Source: Deltaproteobacteria bacterium
GTDB lineage: Bacteria; Myxococcota; Polyangia; Haliangiales; Haliangiaceae
Reading direction: 5' to 3'
DNA length: 10,714 nt
Assembly (NCBI GenBank): GCA_018262455.1
Contig: JAGSPR010000221.1
Coordinates: 1 to 10,714, forward strand
Made by a program: the position numbers and the translations under genes. Every line of letters starts with the position of its first letter. Within the stretch, counting starts at the first letter, position 1. The notes under the pieces are model-generated. The model was not told where the DNA came from, ran no database searches, and saw nothing but the letters and a program-made list of their open reading frames with translations. Positions 7,459 through 10,714 of this stretch are shown here, one piece after another.

Positions 7459-8570
7459 GGCGCCACCGGAGGAGGTGGCGTAGGGGTCGCATCGCGGACA
7501 TGGCGGAGATCCTGGAACGACACCCACGGCGTGGCCAGGGCGAGCGCGCCCATCACGACGTACCAGCCGACCTGGAGCACGTGCTGGACGATCGAGTAGG
7601 CGAGCGCCGTGCCGTACAACGACCCATGCGTGACCGGCGCACCGAGCGCCTGCGCGACCGAGGCCCACAGGCTCGTCCGCTCGAGCACCGCCGGGCCGAG
7701 GTACAGCGACAGCCCGAGCAGGGTGAACCATTGAAACTGGCCCACCATGCCGGGCGAGTTCGGCAGGCTGATCCCGACCCCGACGAGGCCCATCACCGCG
7801 AACGCGCCGACCAGCGAGAGCTCGAGGTGGAACGCCTCGGCGAGCACCCAGACCGCGAAGCCGTTGGCGGTCCAGTACACGAGGGTCCACGCGCAGAACT
7901 TCGCCAGCCGCGCCCCATCGCGGAGCACGGCGAACCCGCGGATCATGTCGTGGAGCTTGCCCTCGATCACGCGCGCGATCCGGGGCGCCAGCCGCGGCAG
8001 GAGCGACAGCCGGAGGCAGAACCGCACGGTCGCGTCGGGCCGCCGCATCGCGAACACCAGGAACACGAGCGCGGCCACGAACCCGCCGAGCGCCGCATAG
8101 GCGGTCGGCATCATCCAGGGCGGTGCCTCGGGGCCGCGGATCGCGAAGAACGCCCCGAACACGAACAGCGAGATCATGAGGCCGTCGATGATCCGCTCGA
8201 CCGCGACGGTGCCGAGCGCGGCCGACGCCGAGATGCCGCGACGCCGCAGCAGCCCCGGCCGCACGAGCTCGCCGAGCCGGGCCGGCAGCGCGATGATCGC
8301 CATGAAGCCCACCGACGAGATCGCGAGCATCGGCCCGGCCGGGATCGAGATCCCGAGCGGCGCGAGCAGGTAGTTCCAGCGCAGCGATCGGCAGAGCTGC
8401 GAGATCACCATGAGGCCGACATAGATCCCGAGGTAGGGCGCGAACGAGGCCCACTCGAGCGATCGGAGCGCGGTCTCGAGCTGGACCCGGTCGGCGGCGT
8501 TCGGCCACACCAGCCACAGGCACAGCGCGAGCATCGCGAACGAGAGCAGGAGGTTGATCGCGAGCTTCAT
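7455..8570 (-). CDS. LPG_synthase_TM (AglD/UPF0104) flippase-like membrane protein, copy 1
   Basis: This 371-residue, mostly hydrophobic protein has about eight membrane segments. The family motifs are clear: [12 protein letters not shown] (62-73), [11 protein letters not shown] (95-105), a conserved [14 protein letters not shown] (118-131) and [13 protein letters not shown] (268-280). These define the flippase-like/lysylphosphatidylglycerol synthase transmembrane family (PF03706), which includes archaeal AglD and many proteins beside polyprenyl-glycan genes. There is no C-terminal LPG-synthase catalytic domain; the chain ends in a short proline-rich tail. A role in handling or flipping a polyprenyl-linked sugar fits the context but is inference. 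The TGA overlaps the ATG of the large membrane protein downstream, indicating translational coupling. The start is the ATG at 8570; no Shine-Dalgarno sequence is seen. Confidence 0.85.
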   Translation of the reverse strand: MKLAINLLLSFAMLALCLWLVWPNAADRVQLETALRSLEWASFAPYLGIYVGLMVISQLCRSLRWNYLLAPLGISIPAGPMLAISSVGFMAIIALPARLGELVRPGLLRRRGISASAALGTVAVERIIDGLMISLFVFGAFFAIRGPEAPPWMMPTAYAALGGFVAALVFLVFAMRRPDATVRFCLRLSLLPRLAPRIARVIEGKLHDMIRGFAVLRDGARLAKFCAWTLVYWTANGFAVWVLAEAFHLELSLVGAFAVMGLVGVGISLPNSPGMVGQFQWFTLLGLSLYLGPAVLERTSLWASVAQALGAPVTHGSLYGTALAYSIVQHVLQVGWYVVMGALALATPWVSFQDLRHVRDATPTPPPPVAP

Positions 8571-8609
8571 CGAGCTGCCGACAGCCCCCGAGCGTTACCA
8601 CGCCGGTGC

Positions 8610-8634
8610 CGAGGGGGTCCACCTGCCCCCCTTG
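8610..8634. repeat. G-run/C-run hairpin between two divergent flippase-like genes
   Basis: The 96 bases between the two divergent starts (8571-8666) contain AGGGGG (8612-8617) and its exact reverse complement CCCCCT (8627-8632), separated by nine bases and extendable with a G-T and a C-G pair. Further C-runs at 8585-8589 and 8651-8655 could compete for the same G-run. The only weak AT-rich patch is gttacc near 8594. The repeat could be a regulatory structure or reflect base composition. Confidence 0.3.
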
Positions 8635-8666
8635 CGTCTGCCGCGCCGGTCCCCCAAGCTCCGCCG

Positions 8667-9608
8667 ATGCCGCGCTGGCTCGGTGTCGTGCTCCGCCTGC
8701 TCGGCACCGCCGCCGGGCTCGCGTGGATCGCGACCCATGTCGAGCTGTCCAAGGCGACCGGCGCGCTCGCGCGGATCCCGATGGCGACGTTCGCGCTCGC
8801 CGCGTTGCTGGTCGCGGCGAACGTGGGGGTCGGAGCCTTGCGCTGGCGCGTGCTGCTGCGCGCCTACGGCGCCACGAAGATCCCGCCGCTGGGCCGGCTC
8901 GTCTACCTCTATTTCGTCGCGTTCTTCTACAACAACTACCTGCCCGGCGCGGTGGCGGGAGACGTCGGCCGCGGGGTGGTGACGCGGGATGCGTTCGAGG
9001 GCGAAGGCGCGACCGGCGCGCTGGCCGTGGTGCTCGTCGAGCGCGCGCTCGGGCTGTTCGCGCTGTTCGCGCTGCTCGCGCTGGGGCTCGCGATCACGGG
9101 CTCCCAGATCGACTCCGGCACGCTGTGGTGGTGGACGATGATCGGAGGTGCCGGCTCGTGTGCCCTCGTCGCCGGGATCCCTGCGTCTCGCCGGCTCGCG
9201 CGCTTCCTCCCGGGTCCACTGGGGCGGGTCGCCCACAAGCTCCCGGCGCTGCACGACACCCGGGCCTTCGTGGTGGCGATCGTGCTGTCGATCGGAACCC
9301 AGGTCTTCGTCGCGCTCGCCGGCTGGGTGCTGCTCGCCGCGCTCGGGCCGATCGGGTTCCTCGCCTCGTTGCTCGTCGTGCCGCTCGCTGCCGCCACGGC
9401 GTTCCTGCCGATCACGGTCGGGGGCGCCGGCGCCCGCGAGGCCGTCTACGTCGCGCTGTGCGTGCCGATGTTCGGGATGGCGGAGGGCGACGCGGTCGCC
9501 GCCTCGCTCGGGCTCTGGCTCGCGCACCTCGCGGTCGGGGCGATCGGCGGGGTGGCCCAGCTCGCCGCCCGCCCGCCGACGCCGGAGCGGGTCACGCCGG
9601 CGTCTTGA
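8667..9608 (+). CDS. LPG_synthase_TM (AglD/UPF0104) flippase-like membrane protein, copy 2
   Basis: This 313-residue protein has about eight membrane segments. It shows the motifs of the other main branch of PF03706: ALRWRVLLRAYG (57-68), FYNNYLPGAVAGDVGRG (87-103), VVLVERALGL (121-130) and LPITVGGAGAREAVY (247-261), compared with the family pattern of an N-P-G, G-G-D, E-R and G-G-x-G-x-R-E series. It shares fold and role class with the divergent neighbour but belongs to a different subfamily, so the two are old paralogues rather than a fresh duplication. The chosen ATG gives a normal family-length N-terminus (MPRWLGVVLRLLG); sequence before it is arginine/proline-rich and not family-like. 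There is no C-terminal catalytic domain. Its 3' end overlaps gshB by 17 bases. A role in membrane translocation or handling of a lipid-linked sugar is inferred from family and neighbours. Confidence 0.84.
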   Translation: MPRWLGVVLRLLGTAAGLAWIATHVELSKATGALARIPMATFALAALLVAANVGVGALRWRVLLRAYGATKIPPLGRLVYLYFVAFFYNNYLPGAVAGDVGRGVVTRDAFEGEGATGALAVVLVERALGLFALFALLALGLAITGSQIDSGTLWWWTMIGGAGSCALVAGIPASRRLARFLPGPLGRVAHKLPALHDTRAFVVAIVLSIGTQVFVALAGWVLLAALGPIGFLASLLVVPLAAATAFLPITVGGAGAREAVYVALCVPMFGMAEGDAVAASLGLWLAHLAVGAIGGVAQLAARPPTPERVTPAS

Positions 9609-10554
9609 TCTTGCGCGCGAGCCGCTCGAAGCAGTCCATGATCGGGGCCGCGACGTTCTTGTCGTCGAGCCGCGAGGCGTGGCGGACGCCGGTCGGAGAG
9701 GTGATGTTGAGCTCGGTGAGCTGCCCGCCGATGACGTCGAGCCCGACCAGGATCTGGCCATGCGTCCGCAGGAACGGCGTCAGCTCCATGATGATCTCGC
9801 GGTCGCGGGCGTCGATCGTGGTCTTCACCGCGACGCCGCCGACGTGGAGGTTGCCGCGCGCCTCCGCGCTCCCCGGCACGCGCAGCACCGCACCGACCGG
9901 CTCGCCGTCGGCGAGGATGATGCGCTTGTCGCCGTTCACCGCGTCGGGCAGGTACTTCTGGGCGAGCGTCCACCGGGTGCCGGCGCCCGTCGAGGTCTCG
10001 ATGATCGACGATGCATTCGGGTCGCCGTCGCGCACCACGAAGATGCCGAGCCCGCCGTAGCCGTCGACCGGCTTGACCACGATCGCCCCGCCCTGCTCGG
10101 CCTGGAAGGCCCGCAGCTTGGCCGCCGAGCGCGTGACGATCGTCGGCGGCGTCAGGTGAGGAAACTGCAGCACCGCGAGGTGCTCGTTGAGCTCCCGGAG
10201 GCCGCGAGGATCGTTGACCAGCAGCGTCTTGCCGCGCGCGTGATCGAGGATCCAGGTCGCGTGGAGGTAGTTGACGTCGACCGGCGGGTCCTTGCGCATC
10301 AGCACGACATCGAACTCGGCGAGCCGATGGAACGACGCCGCCTCGATCTGGAACGCCTCGCGCGGGGTGGACGCGGGCATCACGATGGTCGGTGACGCGT
10401 CGACCACCGCGTCGTCACCGACGAGCCCGAGGTGCTCGAGCTGGCAGGTCCAGACATCCCAGCCGCGCGCCGCGGCCTCGAGCATCAGCGCGTAGGAGGT
10501 GTCGCCCGCGAGCGCGAGCCGTTCGAGGGGATCGAGGATGAACAGCAGTCGCAC
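9592..10554 (-). CDS. gshB: Glutathione synthetase (GshB), ATP-grasp enzyme
   Basis: The 320-residue product matches bacterial GshB in length and in every landmark: FILDPLERL (5-13), VLMRKDPPVD (84-93, the substrate-domain signature), the ATP-grasp glycine loop KPVDGYGGLGIF (161-172), GDKRIIL (208-214), the flexible lid loop ending RGNLHVGG (233-240, with the conserved Arg at 233) and ELNITSPTG (281-289), which supplies metal and nucleotide ligands. It joins gamma-glutamylcysteine and glycine with ATP in the cytoplasm. No gshA is in the window. The GTG start is fixed by an in-frame TAG four codons upstream (10566-10564). Compared with my memory of the E. coli enzyme, the Arg that closes the lid loop (R241) is Val here; variants of this kind (GG-x-AVKT) occur in other GshB proteins, so activity is likely. 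It is not an obvious partner of the glycosylation genes, and its end overlaps the convergent flippase-like gene. Confidence 0.95.
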   Translation of the reverse strand: MRLLFILDPLERLALAGDTSYALMLEAAARGWDVWTCQLEHLGLVGDDAVVDASPTIVMPASTPREAFQIEAASFHRLAEFDVVLMRKDPPVDVNYLHATWILDHARGKTLLVNDPRGLRELNEHLAVLQFPHLTPPTIVTRSAAKLRAFQAEQGGAIVVKPVDGYGGLGIFVVRDGDPNASSIIETSTGAGTRWTLAQKYLPDAVNGDKRIILADGEPVGAVLRVPGSAEARGNLHVGGVAVKTTIDARDREIIMELTPFLRTHGQILVGLDVIGGQLTELNITSPTGVRHASRLDDKNVAAPIMDCFERLARKIKTPA

Positions 10555-10560
10555 GCGACG

Positions 10561-10566
10561 ACTCTA
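10561..10566 (-). promoter_or_regulatory. gshB: Putative -10 element (TAGAGT) for leaderless gshB
   Basis: On the minus strand TAGAGT is followed by six bases and then the GTG start codon of gshB. This matches a TANNNT -10 element placed for transcription beginning at the start codon. No clear -35 box is present. The same hexamer precedes the glycosyltransferase start at 1758. Confidence 0.4.
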
Positions 10567-10602
10567 GCGTGTTCGTCGTGGGGCGTGGGGAACGGCGGGC
10601 GC

Positions 10603-10714
10603 TCAGCTCGCAGGAGGCTCGCCCGCGACGACCGGGGCGGCGGGCTGCTCACCACCGACGTCGACCTTGGTGGGGAGCAGGTGCTCGAGGCTGTGCTTGC
10701 GAAGCCGGTAGTAG
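10603..10714 (-). CDS. C-terminal end of an unidentified protein, 5' part outside the window
   Basis: On the minus strand a frame is open from the right edge to a TGA at 10605-10603, giving 36 residues. It starts YYRLRKHSLEHLLPTKVD and ends in an alanine/proline/valine-rich tail (GGEQPAAPVVAGEPPAS), like a flexible C-terminus. Codons end almost only in G or C, in keeping with real coding sequence here. It would lie upstream of gshB with 48 bases between stop and start, so the two could be cotranscribed, although gshB appears to have its own promoter. I do not recognise the family from so short a piece. Confidence 0.45.
   Translation of the reverse strand, partial: YYRLRKHSLEHLLPTKVDVGGEQPAAPVVAGEPPAS

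Noticed and set aside
4294..7599. A 1101-codon plus-strand frame across large protein B
   Set aside because: It is low-complexity, charged Arg/Asp/Glu/Gln sequence running antisense to a well-supported gene and spanning two gene ends. It is a compositional artefact.
7459..8622. Upstream extension of the large protein B frame through the flippase-like gene, giving one 1324-residue protein
   Set aside because: The extension is Arg/Ala/Pro-rich without homology and overlaps the clear LPG_synthase_TM gene in another frame. The ATG at 7458 in the ATGA overlap is the natural start.
7500..8666. Plus-strand extension ahead of the second flippase-like gene, giving 702 residues
   Set aside because: It is antisense to the first flippase-like gene and consists of charged repeats typical of a shadow frame; the family homology begins at the ATG at 8667.
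10577..10590. Tandem 7-bp direct repeat (cgtgggg twice) upstream of gshB
   Set aside because: Two short G-rich units in GC-rich DNA are too weak to call an operator without comparison to relatives.

Overview
The window is very GC-rich (about 70% by eye). Codons end almost always in G or C, genes are packed tightly or overlap, GTG starts are used, and no clear Shine-Dalgarno sites are visible. This points to a high-GC bacterium. The GshB-type glutathione synthetase and the mix of membrane glycosylation genes would fit a Myxococcota/deltaproteobacterial-type genome, but that placement is inference. I see no rRNA, tRNA, CRISPR array, insertion sequence or phage gene.

Layout, left to right: (1) the 3' part of a family 2 glycosyltransferase (2-442, +), coupled by an ATGA overlap to a small DUF2304 membrane protein (439-786, +). 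(2) Facing it, a second glycosyltransferase of the polyprenyl-phosphate-sugar synthase type with two C-terminal membrane helices (799-1758, -). (3) Two large multi-pass membrane proteins, full-length paralogues of each other, lying tail to tail with a 20-bp overlap (1938-4667, + and 4648-7458, -). They look like GT-C-type membrane glycosyltransferases of the PTPS-related/YfhO kind. (4) A flippase-like LPG_synthase_TM (AglD/UPF0104) protein (7455-8570, -), coupled by ATGA to the second large protein. (5) A second, divergent LPG_synthase_TM protein (8667-9608, +). (6) A glutathione synthetase gene, gshB (9592-10554, -), which overlaps the previous gene tail to tail. (7) The C-terminal end of an unidentified protein (10603-10714, -).

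The unifying observation is that each part of a lipid-linked-sugar pathway is present twice: two GT-A glycosyltransferases (sugar to lipid carrier), two LPG_synthase_TM proteins (polyprenyl-sugar membrane proteins), and two large GT-C-like proteins (possible transfer on the outer face). This looks like a duplicated surface-glycosylation module. The acceptor and the sugar cannot be read from the sequence. The two large proteins share a C-terminal extension with a conserved cysteine pair beyond the usual architecture; this is the part most likely to be undescribed.

Three of the genes (799-1758, 1938-4667, 9592-10554) have a TAGNGT hexamer 6-8 bases before a GTG codon. That spacing suggests leaderless transcription and helps choose the starts. 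All convergent junctions are overlapping or within 12 bp, leaving no room for ordinary terminators.
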